Origin: Porphyra umbilicalis
Lineage: Eukaryota > Rhodophyta > Bangiophyceae > Bangiales > Bangiaceae
DNA: 64,000 nucleotides
Assembly (NCBI GenBank): GCA_002049455.2
Contig: KV918841.1
Coordinates: 124,001-188,000, forward strand
Direction of reading: 5' to 3'
Positions within the stretch are counted from its first letter, which is position 1; every line of letters starts with the position of its first letter. Shown here piece after piece: positions 1-11,700 of this stretch. Position numbers and translations under genes: made by a program. The notes under the pieces were generated by a model. That model was not told the DNA's origin and made no database searches. It saw only the letters and a program-made list of their open reading frames with translations.

Positions 1-653
1 CCCTAGCGGTCGTGGAGGGGCCCCACAGAGGGGCCGTCAAAAATCGGTGTGATGCGGCGCCCCGGGTGGCGGCGGCGTCATTTGTCGCCGGTGACCGTTA
101 TGGAGTGCGCGCGCGCGCGCGCGGGAAATTCCTCGGTCCCCCAACGGTGCGGCAGACCGGGATGACAGTGTGGCCAGAAAGCTCCGGATCAATATGGTGC
201 CAAATAGTCGTCGCTACAGCGTGGGCGGCGAGCTCATACTCCCGCCTCAGGACGGCCTGCAGGGCGCCCAGGTAGCGACGCATGAGGCTCCTCATTGGTC
301 CACGATTCTGATTCATACTCACGCACAAGAAAAAAGATGCGCCGCGCCGTGCGTGCCCCATCGCGAAAGCACCCCTCGTTCTCCCCAGAGCGGTACGACG
401 GCCGCACGTGGAACGGATGGCTGGCCATGACAGACGGATAGACGGCTGATGAACCGAACAGCTGTCTCATGCCCTGCCCGGATGGTCAGCCGGTAGCTCC
501 TCGCAGCTGGCCTGTGTGGTAACTACAATCCGTCTCTAATTGTATTGCGTAGGCCTCCTGTGCCCGAGTTGAGATGCTGCGACGCCATTGGGTGCGCTTG
601 AGTTCTGCAACGTCGAGCTGAGATGTTCATTTACTCCATGTCATGTGCATTCT
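1..653. other. no gene recognised
   Basis: Mixed-composition DNA with only short overlapping open frames on both strands. There is a short CG-alternating run near 108-121. I see no domain, splice pattern or promoter that would support a gene. Confidence 0.5.
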
Positions 654-1129
654 ATTCCGCGTGTTTTGCAACGACTTCAATAAATGAAGTATTATACGTT
701 TGCGACATTGGGAATGTAACCCCCGCATCCTCATCAACATAAGACAGAAGTTTCTAACTGGATTCCTAACGCATCAGCCGATGAAAGACGGTATGAAAAA
801 AAAAGACAACAGTGACCAACTCCGTAAGAGAGATTCAAAAACAAGAACGCTACTTATCCATGTTCACATCCCAGCTTAGTGCCAGTTGCCAAAAATTGGA
901 ACGTGATCGGCCGGTAGGAAGAGCATGAGAGGAAAAGTTGCTGGCACACTCACTGGCAGAGGTTTACTGTGAAAGTGTGCGAAAGCTTTTATCCACTTGC
1001 AGGCTCCAGTGAGGTGCCTAGAGCCCCTATTTCAAATTGTGAAATAATTTGCCGGATAGTGAAGTGGCCCCCATCCTTTTGCCTCGGTCGCATTCAAATG
1101 CTGAATAACGCTACGTGCATGAAACATGG
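654..1129 (+). repeat. 476-bp dispersed direct repeat, copy A
   Basis: This stretch recurs without any indel at 2685-3160, offset exactly 2031 bp. By eye I count six substitutions between the copies, about 98.7% identity, so the duplication is recent. It is less GC-rich than its surroundings and includes an AATAAA near 680. It lacks TG...CA ends and I see no flanking duplication, so I do not call it an LTR. It could be a segment of an unclassified mobile element or a simple segmental duplication. Confidence 0.9.
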
Positions 1130-1160
1130 TCCCCTATGGACCCCCGCACCATGCACGTAG
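1111..1160. repeat. 11-bp inverted repeat at the edge of copy A
   Basis: CTACGTGCATG at 1111-1121 is followed by its exact reverse complement CATGCACGTAG at 1150-1160, with a 28-bp spacer. The first arm lies inside the 476-bp repeat and the second lies in the flank. In copy B the second arm is missing, so the pair marks the junction of copy A only. Confidence 0.8.
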
Positions 1161-1190
1161 GATGTTCGGATACTAAGACGAAGCTCTGTC

Positions 1191-1222
1191 CAGTCGTTAC
1201 AACTCGACAGTTGTAACGACTG
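1191..1222. repeat. perfect hairpin, 14-bp stem and 4-base loop
   Basis: CAGTCGTTACAACT at 1191-1204 is followed by CGAC and then by its exact reverse complement at 1209-1222. A transcript from either strand would fold into a tight stem-loop. No gene can be assigned to it. Confidence 0.85.
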
Positions 1223-2684
1223 CCTACTACGGCTTTCTCAGGACGGCTCTCAGCCATCCTTGTAACGATTGGGTATGCGTGAGCCACGTGCACTCACTCT
1301 GATCCACATAGCTATCCGCGTCCCACCACGCATTGAAAGATTCAAGGCATTCCAAAGCTGGCTCCGATTTCAACCCTTTCTCAGCGCATGTAAAGCGCAT
1401 GTCCTTGATTATCAGCGAGATTTTCATGCCGGTTTTTCTGACCTCCGCTCTTGGTACCTAAAGGCATCAGTATTAATCCTAGATGAGTTCTGAGGATCTA
1501 ATACTCTCTGACGATTCTGGCCCCAGAGCATCGCGCTCTCAGGGTGTCCCCCCCAGCGGTGTGCGGCCGAACAGCCTCGTCAATAATACGCTTCTCCCGG
1601 CCGTGTCCCATTTCTATGCCCACACACATCCCTTTCCCACCGACGGCGCAATTCCAAGGACGCTCGTGGTGTGTCTGTGCTTGTCGGAAACGCCGCGATG
1701 GAACCCCGGCGTTGCGCACGCTACCTTGCATCGAAAGATTTCGACACTGTGCATCTCTTTTCTGTATACTGCGCGCACGTTCGTGTATCCAGTTTGCACC
1801 ACCCCACCACGAGAAGAATTACCATTCTATTGTGTACGACCAACAGGTACCAACGCAGAAATCGCGCCGTGATGCCAGTCCGCGCTTCATCATGCCCCCA
1901 GTCCACGCTTGTCTGCGAGGCCGCCGTGTTCGAAACAGTCGCAGTTAAGACAATCCGTAGCATTTAGGTTGACTGAACAGTAGTTTATTCGTGGTCCAGA
2001 GGGGCCGCATGACAAATACGTAATCCTGATACTTTCTTGGTTCTTTGGCGATGCTGTCATCGCCGCTGTCAGGGAGGGTGAAACGTCTCGCATGTCAGGC
2101 CGTCACCAAGTTTCCTTTGCGTCACAATTTTGGTAGCAGAGTGGGCGAGCGGTATGTTGTCGATGTATGTGCCTTGATGTGTGGCGATTGAATGGCGCGC
2201 TGTGGTACGCAGGAGTATTATTGGTGGGGAGGCAAAGAAAATGGATCCGAGCTAGCCCAGGTCAGACACAGTCGAGGCCGTCGTGCTACTTGGGTGGAGT
2301 GCAGAGGCGGGAGGTTGGTATGGTCGGGGTCATGCGGTGTCTGTTGCACTGAATGGGTTAGGGTGCGGACGCGAGTGGGGCTCTAAGCACATATGCCACA
2401 AAATCAGAAATATGATGAAACGTTAGACTACCGATATATGGGAACAAATTCGATAAATCGGTATTCCGATTGCGAAAGGGCATTCATCGCAACGTTCGGT
2501 AAACGCCAACATTAGTGGCCACGCCCTGACGGTCAAGAAACACAGACCGACGGGACGGCTACGCATCGCGCGTTCGAGATGAGAACGTCCACTCCAGCAG
2601 CGAGACGCCATTGGCCACTCGCCAGGTCTGACGTCACACTGTCATGCGGACTTACATCCACCTCATCCAGCCTGATCCTGTGCA
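1223..2684. other. no gene recognised between the direct repeats
   Basis: This is the remainder of the 1.56 kb between the two 476-bp copies. It holds only short overlapping frames without recognisable domains. Nothing marks it as the interior of a particular element. Confidence 0.4.
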
Positions 2685-3160
2685 ATTCCGCGTGTTTTCC
2701 AACGACTTCAATAAATGAAGTATTATACGTTTGCGACATTGGGAATGTAACCCCCGCATCCTCATCAACATAAGACAGAAGTTTCTAACTGGATTCCTAA
2801 CGCATCAGCCGATGAAAGAAGGTATGAAAAAAAAAGACAACAGTGACCAACTCCGTAAGAGAGATTCAAAAACAAGAACGCTACTTATTCATGTTCACAT
2901 CCCAGCTTAGTGCCAGGTGCCAAAAATTGGAACGTGATCGGCCGGTAGGAAGAGCATGAGAGGAAAAGTTGCTGGCACACTCACTGGCAGAGGTTTACTG
3001 TGAAAGTGTGCAAAAGCTTTTATCCATTTGCAGGCTCCAGTGAGGTGCCTAGAGCCCCTATTTCAAATTGTGAAATAATTTGCCGGATAGTGAAGTGGCC
3101 CCCATCCTTTTGCCTCGGTCGCATTCAAATGCTGAATAACGCTACGTGCATGAAACATGG
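2685..3160 (+). repeat. 476-bp dispersed direct repeat, copy B
   Basis: Near-identical partner of 654-1129, in the same orientation. The left flanks are partly alike (both carry TGTGCA just upstream), while the right flanks diverge abruptly after AAACATGG. That gives a sharp 3' boundary. Confidence 0.9.
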
Positions 3161-3264
3161 GCCTTCCTATGGTCTATTCTCTCTCGACTGCGCCAAGGCC
3201 AGTGTTGCCCCACACAGCCGCCGGAGACCACCAACGTAGGATACTGTACCGTCGGGCGGTCGCA

Positions 3265-4421
3265 TCAGCGTCCACGAACAAGGAAAAACGAGTTGCAGGC
3301 TCCGAGACTTGCACGCACGGACGTCACATGTCGCTCTCCCTTCAGCATTGATGCAAGCCGGTGGATGGAAACGGTGGCCCCGTCGCCGCCAGCCGGACCA
3401 CCCGGCGGATCGGCTGCGGGCGAGGACTCCTGCTGCAATGGGTGGTCGCGGTGCCCCCCTGCCGGCGAGCTGCCTCCGCTTCTTGACGATCCGCATTCGC
3501 ACGAAAGAGGGCCACCTTCAGCGCCCGAATGGACGGGATAGACCGCGCTGGAGACCCTCAGCAGGGCAACGCCGATTGGCACCCGCTGGGGTGGTAGGCC
3601 CTGTGCAAGCCCTGGACACGTCGTCGTTGACACGGCAAGTGGATGGCCCGCCGGGCCCCCACGTTGCGGCGCGATTGGAGGGGGCGCCCTGGAAGCTTCC
3701 ACCCTCCTGTGCGTGCTGTCTGTCGCTGCTTGGTGGAGACTTCGCCCCGCGGCCGAGGCTCGAGAGCAACGGGGATCGACTGTCAGATCTGATGGGCCCG
3801 ATGGGCGTGCCGCGGTTCGGCGGCCGAAGACAGCACCGAGCAATACCCGACTGATGACTGCAGGAGGACCACCCAAATCGCCTCGTGACACGGCATGCAG
3901 GAGCGCCGCGACTTCAGAGGCCAAAAAAGCGCCTACAGTACAGACCCCAACACAAGCCCCTGAACAAGGCGATGGGAGACCTTGACAACCGTGCAGCCCT
4001 ATAAAGTTTCGTACGAGGCCGCTGGCGCCGCCGCTCGCGGAGGGCTGTCGTGCACATTCGTCAGGCTCTGACCTCCCTTCGATGTCCCATCTGGTGGGAC
4101 GATCCCCCATACTGGACGGCGCAGTAACAAGGGGGTGTCCCGGCGCGAGCGGCTGCCCCCAGGTCAATCTGGTACCGTGAACTGGAACGGCTGCAAGGGC
4201 GGCACGTGGAGCGTCCACGATTGTTGCTGGATGTTGATCTCGTCCCGCGCGTGAGCTTGACAGAGCGAGGTCGGCGGTCCGTTGCAAGCCGCCTGTCTTG
4301 CTACGAATCGTAGCGCGAGCGCTCCCGTGCGGCCCACTGCGCACAGCCCCACACGGCCGCCGACACGGCGGTCGGGATTCGACAGCCCCGTGTGGTTTGG
4401 GCACGCAGCGCCAGCGGTCAC
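3265..4421 (-). pseudogene. possible decayed reverse-transcriptase-like remnant
   Basis: The minus strand carries scattered pieces that resemble non-LTR reverse transcriptases: a stretch like the 'GGVRPIAVG' block near 4250-4380 (RVGGRVGLCAVGRTGA), and near 3780-3850 a stretch resembling the catalytic 'GCPLGP..F.L.VDP' neighbourhood (GPSDLTVDP). They lie in the right order but in different frames, and no YxDD box is visible. The piece looks old and broken in several places. The resemblance is by eye and weak; chance similarity in GC-rich DNA is a real alternative. Confidence 0.25.
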
Positions 4422-4465
4422 CCACGAACGGGCGATGTCTCCTTGACTGATTCAAACCGTCCAAG

Positions 4466-6085
4466 ATCGTCGACCGGGCAGGAATCTCCATCGATAAGGA
4501 TTCTCGATGGGGCTTCGATGGGGCCTTGAGAACCCCATTGAGGCATGGTTTCGATGGATCTTCGATGGACCCTTGATGACTGTACTGTACGCCGAGGAAG
4601 CCGGCTCGGAAGCTCCAGTCTCATGATTCGTTGCTCATGACGTTCGCCAATAGAGGCTTGTCCAATAGCGTGATTGTTCTATGAATGGGTTGAACGTCAT
4701 AACTATATTACCATGGTGATTATAATTTGTATGTAATATGAGTCGAGCGTCATTGCAATTAGGCCGAGACAGGGCACTCCCCGACAGCACGCCAGCACCC
4801 GACCTCGGCAGGCCCTCCAGCTAGTTGCCGGCTCCCCGCCACGGGGCGGGAATGCTCCCCCGGCCGCTCTTTCGCTGAGGTCTGTGACCACCCCCGCGCG
4901 CTTCCTCGCCCCAGCTACGCCGGCGGCGGGTTGCCAGGCGATACGGCGGCGGCGGTCGGGCCGCCGTCGCCGCTGCGCCGCATGGCGCCGCGTTCGCGGA
5001 AACGGTCCGCCCGACGAGAGACCCCTGCCAGCCCGATAGGCTCCCCGCGAAGACGGAGTGCGAACCCGTCGCCGACGGCGACTACAGAAGACAAGGGCCG
5101 GCGCGGCTGCCGACGAGGGGGCAGACGCGCCACCGCCGCCACCCGCCGGACCGGACATGTGCCACAAACGGTAGCGCGCAAGCACACTGACACCCCCACC
5201 CCCCTTCCCCTCCACGGCAAGCGTGTGGCGGTTGCGGCGCCATGCCGCCGCCCGGCGGGGGTCCCACCTCGACCGCGTCACCGCTGCACGGATCACCCGC
5301 ACGTCGGACGGGAGAAATGCCTTGAGGGCGCACGCCCACGCCAATGACGCGGTGGTCAGCGACGGCGGGCACCGGCGGGGAGGGGGCGGGGTACCCTGCC
5401 GCCGCACACGCCCGGGGGGGAAGGGGAAGCTCCTCCCGCCAGAGTCATCCGCCGCCACCGACGGCGGCGGCGGCGGCCGCTCGGGTGGCGACGGTCTGGG
5501 TGGTGGGGGTCACGGCGCCCCAGGGGCGGGGCCGCCCCTTAGCATGCCCGACCGGCAGGGTCAAAGATGAGAAGGGACTGCCCGCTACAGTGTAAAACCG
5601 CGCCTTGCTGGCGGCCATCTCTTCGCGAGCGATTCTCAGACACCTTTAAGTCACGACGGTTCGCACTTGCGGCCTCGCTCGTTAAATCGCAACGTAAATC
5701 AAAGACCTCGAGCAGGTAAGCTCGTCGTGGATACCGCACCCTGCTGGTCACATTCCCTGGGAATTCCAGTTCCAGTGCCATCCACAGTAAGCAGCATGCC
5801 TGTCGCAGCCGTGATCCAAAGGGTACAGTAGCTGGGCCAATCATTCGCGGAAGAGCCCGTGCACAGTGCACAATGAAACGGCGCCAGAGTCTCGAAGTGC
5901 AGTCTGTCGGAAAGAAACGCACGTGGTGTTGGGTTCTTGCCAGCTGTTGTTCTGCATCGGTCGATGCACTTCGATGGAGACTCAGATGCACCCAAAAACG
6001 CCCATCGAACCCCGCTTTCGATGGCCGATGCAGCCCGATGCATGCTCGATGCATGCTCGATGCGATTTCCTGTCGGGCCGACGAT
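4466..6085. mobile_element. candidate non-autonomous CACTA-like element (about 1.6 kb)
   Basis: The two edges are inverted: ATCGTCGACCGGGCAGGAA at 4466-4484 resembles the reverse complement of 6067-6085 (ATCGTCGGCCCGACAGGAA), with three differences in 19 bases. Just inside each edge is a cluster of the hexamer TCGATG or its complement (4487-4580 and 5958-6065). In CACTA elements such subterminal clusters bind the element's own protein. The interior is GC-rich, with no ORF I can support and no transposase. I could not find a matching 3-bp target duplication, so the exact ends are uncertain. Confidence 0.45.
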
Positions 6086-7071
6086 GTGAAAAAAGACTGT
6101 ACAGTACCCGCCGTGGACTCATTCCGGCGCCCCTACACTGGGAAACAGGCCCAGAACGATGGCGCTCTCCCCACCGATCACTACCGACGCGGAGGGCGCT
6201 CCGCGTTCCTTGCCATGCCATTTAGCAGGGGTGGGGCTGTTTGCAAACACCCCCGTCGGCCGAGTCAAGCCGCGGCGACCTTGGCTCGCCGCTGGCGGTA
6301 GCGCTTTGGACTCGGGCCCTCGGCCGCCGCCGCAACCCCTTCCGAGCGCTTCCCCCAGCAGTTTGCCTTGATTCTTATGCGCTGGACGGCGGCCTGACGC
6401 CTCCCTCCCGAGGCTCGCGAAGGGCACCAGCGGCGGTCATCCACGTGGTGTTTGCCGGCTTGCAGACCTCCCCGATCCCGCGCGGCCCCGCGTTCTCTGT
6501 CGCTGCCCGCCGCCACAAGAGACCGGCCGCGGTGCTTTTCTTTCAAAGAACCAAACCACCCCCTGCACTGTAGCCTCGGGCGTGCCGCAGCTCAACCCGG
6601 TTGTCCTTCTCTGGTTGCTGACCCGATTTGCCGGGCCCGCACGCTTCTTTTGCCTCCCCGTGGCGGCTGCCGAAGCGGTCGCTGTGGCGGCCGCTCAGGC
6701 GTTCTGTGTCGAGCGCCGCCCGTCGCCGTGTCCCCAACCGCCGTCGGCGGTGCGCACGCCAGCGCAGCACGTTGTGCCGCGGGTCCGTCGGGGCCCGACC
6801 GCCCCGACCGCCGGTCAGCCCCGAGGCGGCGCGTGTCACGCGTACGCGCGCGGCGGCCGCCGGCGCTGTGCACTCCTTTTGGGGGGGGAAGGGCGGACTG
6901 CGGCTTTTCCCGACCGCCGCCGCCGGTGCCTGTGCCGCCGGTGCCCGTGCAGTGGGTAGGACACGCTGTCTGGGGCACGGGACTGGGGGCTGCTGCCGGC
7001 GGCAGGCTGCCAACTTCGACGCGGGGTGGCGACCGATTTTGGACACCCCCCCCCCCTGGCGGCCACGCGTC
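6086..7071. other. GC-rich upstream region of the GATA gene
   Basis: Long frames exist on both strands but they are Arg/Pro/Ala shadows of GC-rich DNA. I see no gene. The last part is presumably the promoter region of the gene starting at 7275. Confidence 0.4.
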
Positions 7072-7079
7072 TATAAAAG
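7072..7079 (+). promoter_or_regulatory. TATA box (TATAAAAG)
   Basis: A consensus TATAAAAG, rare in such GC-rich DNA, lies 196 bp before the Kozak-type ATG at 7275. Transcription would be expected to start roughly 30 bp downstream, near 7100. Confidence 0.6.
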
Positions 7080-7274
7080 CGGGCGGCGATGCCGCCGACG
7101 GCCGAGGACGGACCGACGCGCACGGGACGGGCGGGCACGTCACAAAGCCGCCAACCGCGTCACGGCCGTCTCGCTCCCTTCAGCGTCGCGCACACCATCA
7201 CACTCCCCCTCACGGGTGGTGCGCTCCTCCCCCCCGCCGCCTGGCGATCGCCCCGTGACCGCCGTGCCGCCACC

Positions 7275-8662
7275 ATGGCAATACCCGTGTCCGAGACGGC
7301 GGCAGCGGCGCCACGCACTGCCGTGCCGTCGTCGCCACCGCCGTCGCCACACCCGCCGCCCGTGACGACGCGGATGGACTACCGGGTGGCACGCCCGCGC
7401 AACTCGGGCGGCCGCTTTGTGCGGCTGACGCCCGCGCAGCGAAACGCTCTACTGGCCGCGTCGGGGCCCCGCTTGTGTGCCGCGTGCGGCACGGCTTCGA
7501 CGACACAGTGGCGGTTTTGGGGGGGGGACCTGCCCGGCGGGGAGGTGGCGGGGGCGGCGGACCGCTGGCGGGGAACCAAGATCGGTCGCCGCGGATTGGG
7601 ATCGGGCAAGGGTGCGTCTGCGGGGAGCTCAGGAGGGGGGGCGGTCGGCACCGGGTGCGCGGCTTGCGTTTGGCTCTTCTGGCGGTGGGTGGCGGCCATG
7701 AGGGGGTGGCCGCGTGGAGTGGCGGTCGCGCGAGGAGTAGTAGACTAACGCGTCCGCTGCTGACCTTGTGCGCGTCGGCGGTCTCCTTGCTGCGTTTGGG
7801 CGCATTGGCACCGCGTGTCGCGTCCCCCACAGACGACCGCTCGCTGCTGTGCAACGCGTGCGGCATTAGCATCAAGCGCCGCACCCGCCGCCTGCGCGCC
7901 GCCGTCGCCGCTGCAGCCACGGCCGCCCCGCCGGCCGCCGCCTTTACCGTCGGCGGCGGCTGCGCCAGCGTCCCCGGGCCCGGCCAAGGTCCGTCGGTCG
8001 GCAGCCCGCCAGCCGATGGGACCACCCACGGCGATCCCGCGCCCCCCCGCGGGTGGCCAAACGCCGACGCCATGAGCGGCGTGACCACCTCCTCGAGGCG
8101 CAGCGCGGCAGCCGCCGGCAGCCGCGTCGGAGTGACGTCCCCGAGCCATAGCGGGCGGGGCTGGGGCACCGCCTGGGCTACCACCTCACCCGAGCCACCC
8201 AAGGCAGCGTTCACCTCCCCGCGTACCGGCGGCGGTGGCGGCGCCGGTGGCAGCGGCGGCGGCGTCGGTTCGCCCATCACTATTTCCAACCTCCTCGCCG
8301 ATGACACCACCTGCTACTACACCGAGTTGGGCTCCGCGGTGGCAATGCTGCCGCTGACGCTCGGCGGCCGGCCGTGGCACCCACCCGCCCTCCCCTCGAC
8401 GCCAGCGTCGGGGGTACCGCCGCCGCCGCGGCCGATGCCCGCCGCTGCCGCCATCGCCACCGCTACCGCTGCCACTGCCGTCACCGCTGCCGCGGCCGCC
8501 GTCACCACCGCTGCTGCCGTTCCCGCCCTGCCGGCCGCGCCGCTGCCGCCGCTGCCACCGCTGCGCGGGTGCGGCACCGACTTGCCGCCGCTCGGGCGGC
8601 CGCCCCACCGCCGGCCGAGCTCCGGGCGTGGCGGTGATCGTGACGCTTGGTCGCCACCCTGA
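7275..8662 (+). CDS. GATA-type zinc-finger transcription factor
   Basis: The start is chosen for its strong context CCACCATGG. Two half fingers are visible. CAACGTASTTQWR (about 7477-7512) gives the first Cys-x2-Cys plus the W-R turn, and LLCNACG (about 7845-7862), followed by a basic tail KRRTRRLR, gives the second half. They lie in different frames, so an intron must join them. Its acceptor is probably the CCCCCACAG ending at 7832, with branch-like CTAAC and CTGAC upstream. Donors with the right phase are at 7585 and at 7612 (GTGCGT). Either gives a loop longer than the usual 17-20 residues, so the donor is uncertain. After the finger the protein is Ala/Pro/Thr-rich low complexity up to the stop. 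GATA factors bind (A/T)GATA(A/G) in nuclear promoters. It has a single finger of plant-like type. Confidence 0.7.
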
Positions 8663-8699
8663 GGAGGAGTGCGTCCTGCGTGACGGGTGCCCTATGGTG

Positions 8700-8705
8700 A
8701 ATAAA
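8700..8705 (+). terminator. poly-A signal AATAAA
   Basis: AATAAA begins 38 bases after the stop of the GATA gene. It supports the plus strand and the 3' end of that gene model. Confidence 0.5.
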
Positions 8706-11700
8706 GAGAGCACCAAGGGCAGCGAGCTGTCTCGGAGAGTAGGAAAACGGTAGAGAGGGCTCGCCCAGACTCACCAACGATGGAGCACACACAGAGGAAG
8801 AAGATGCAGGGCCGGGGGTGACGGCGGTAGAACTTGGCACGCCACCTTTCCCCTTCAGCGCTCGCACACGGCGGGTGGCCGAAGGCGGCCGCTCTGCAAA
8901 TCGAGGGCCGGCCGCACAGGAAAAGCCGGCCGACGCGCAAGCGGGCCGCCCCTGCAGGGCACGGCCCACGCCTTGCCGCCGTCGGCGGCGCACAATATCG
9001 CCGCCACCGCCAACCACCGCCTTGCGCCGGACACGTCGTCGTTCTGCTCTGGAAGCACTTGGAAGCGTGACAAGTGGTCTCCCTCCCGGAACAGTGTCAC
9101 CATCTGTCAGTTGGATTGCCACACGGCGGCGGCAGAGGTCCACGCTCCTTGGAAGGTCACGGCACCTCGCCAGCCGACTTCGAGCAATGAGGCCACCTGG
9201 TCGTGGCCCACGAGGATCCTATTGACGAATCCTGACCATCACACCATTGATGGTGACAGGGGCGACCGCAAGTCATCACCAAGGGCCATTGAGGAGCCTG
9301 CATGATGATGCCGCTCGCACACTTCTGGGAACAGAAAAACACAGAGAGTAGCAGGACGAAGTGCAGGGGCGACGGCAGTCCGAGGCTGATCCCAGATCCC
9401 CTGTCTCCGTTTTCGGCCCGTTGTTGGGCAACCCCATGACCTCACACGTTTTGCGCTCGAGGGTGCTGCCCGCCCCGCTCACCTGCCCGTAGTAAAAGAA
9501 TCGCGCGCTCATGGGCCGCGAGAGCCAGGTGTCGTTGCGCGGGGGCGGGGGTCGGTCGGCCAAGGTGAACCAGCCCGTCCACGTCGCCCCGGCAGGACGA
9601 GCTCGTCGCGAGGCAAGCGCCGCTCCAGAAACCACGAAGATTTGGTGGCGAACTGGGCGGGCGCGATTCTGCGCCGCGTTCATTGGCTGGTCCTGGGTCA
9701 GGTGGCCGACAAGCATATCATATGCTCAGGATGATCCTGAGCCCAGTCTGAGTTGGGGCACGTGTGCTGGTGGCGTTTGCGGTGGCCGCCCCCCCGGCGG
9801 TTGGCCGACCTCCTTAACGGCAGTCGGCCCTACGGATCGTGAATTTGTGTGGACAACCGTCGCACATAGATTGAGGGCCAGCCGCTCCAGTGGGCGATTC
9901 ACGGCATTGAAAACAGGGTTCTCGCAGTAGATTCATTGTCAAAACGGCGGGCGCCACGGCCAATCCCGTGGAGAGAGACAACGCTGCACAGGACCGCCGT
10001 GCAAGGCGTTTCTTGAATACTAGCGGTGCCACTTGCCACAAAGAGCACGCAATCGGCCCACGACCCATTGGTGAATCCCCGAATGCGTTCTGTGACGGGT
10101 CGACTTCCACTTGCGTTCGATCATGTCCAAACACAGCGTTGCGGCCGTCGACATGTGGGAGACAGCAGTGTGTGCTAGACCGACCATCTGCGACCATCCC
10201 CCTCCAGTCCTGTGGCTGTCTGCCACTCAGCCGGCCGGCCCAGCAGCCAGCTCAATCGCGCCACGCGGCGGCGCCTCAGGAGACGGGTTCAAATGGATCG
10301 TGGGTTTGAGTGGGTCTTTTTTCGTGTGGCTGGGTTTTAATTACTCCGAGATGCCGTTTGATTTCGTGCCGTGTGCATGAGGAGCCGTCTGGTAAATGGG
10401 TCGAAATTCTGAGGTTGGGATCAAAGTCGTGGGAGCTTGGTGACTTACATACGCAGAAGCCTGACCTCGTGCTAATTAATTTGCACGCGCGCTCCAGCTC
10501 TTGACCAGAAACCGGGGCAGGCGAGATCAGTTGCGCGACCACCACGCGTGAGTGCTGGCAGCCGTCACGCCCTCGCCGGCTTTTGCCGAGCCTGCCGGTA
10601 GTGCGACGACGGGTGGTATGCGCGCCTGGTCATCACCGTGAAGAAAAGGGCGGGGAGCGGCACATTGCCGAGAGGATGGCTTGGGCCGGCCGTTCACAGA
10701 TTGACGTAGTTTACCATCTGCTCGAGTCGTGGCTATCTTGGCGGGAAGCTTCCGCCGTTAAGCGGGCGGAGAGGGGCTGCATACAACCGCGTAGACGACG
10801 CCTGCTGACATGAGATGTGCGCCATGAGGAAGGGGACGTTGCCGGCGAGAACAAATTTAGCGCGCTGATTTCTCAGCGTACAACAGATCACCTGGCAACG
10901 TCCTCGTCAGTTCTTTTCGTTGCTTCCAAACCTTACGGATGAACTGCCAAGACATGACCACCGATGGAGGTGGAGAGGGGAATACCCAGCTGCTTGTGTT
11001 TCTTTGGTGGAGCAGGGGCGCGGCGTAAGAGCCGAATGTCTGACTGCCGCCCATCCGCGGCCGCCACACAGAGCCCCACCATTGCTGCTCGAGTCTCCTC
11101 CATGTTTGTGACCTCACGGCCGCCTCATGACCTACCGGCATTGTCTCCGCCCGTCTTAGTGTCTCACACTCCGCGTCGTTCGGCGTGCCGCCGTCGTCAA
11201 CGCCTTGGCCGCCTTCGTCCCCGCCGCCCGTACGGACCAGACGTCGGCCAACAGCGTCATGCCCGAATTTTTGTGTGCGTCACGCGCTGTGTTGTGCACA
11301 CGGAACTCCCGTGGACCCAATCGAGGGTGTTTTGAGCGCGATACCCCGTCGTTTCGCCTCCGAATGACATTTCACGAGCGGGCGCCGATCATGTCCCCGG
11401 GAGTACTTTCAATTGGGCCTACAGACGCACTTAGTCCTCGTGGTTCATCTGGACCATCCAAATCTTGCATTCGCGATCCATTCCGTCATTTGCATGATAG
11501 CTACAAGACAGCCACGGATCGAACTAGCTCGATATCACCATCAGATCTCGGCGGTCTCAGAACACGGAGCCACATCAAAGTTTAACCTCGTGGACGCTGG
11601 TGCCGGAGTCCTGCGCGAAAGGCCGCCTCCACAGCCGCTCGTTGGAGGAGTGCCGCGCCTCGAAAACCAAATCTAGAACCTGGGCCGGCGGCGGCAGAGG

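Noticed and set aside
654-3160. The 476-bp pair as LTRs of a small element
   Set aside because: No TG...CA ends, no flanking duplication, and nothing recognisable between the copies.
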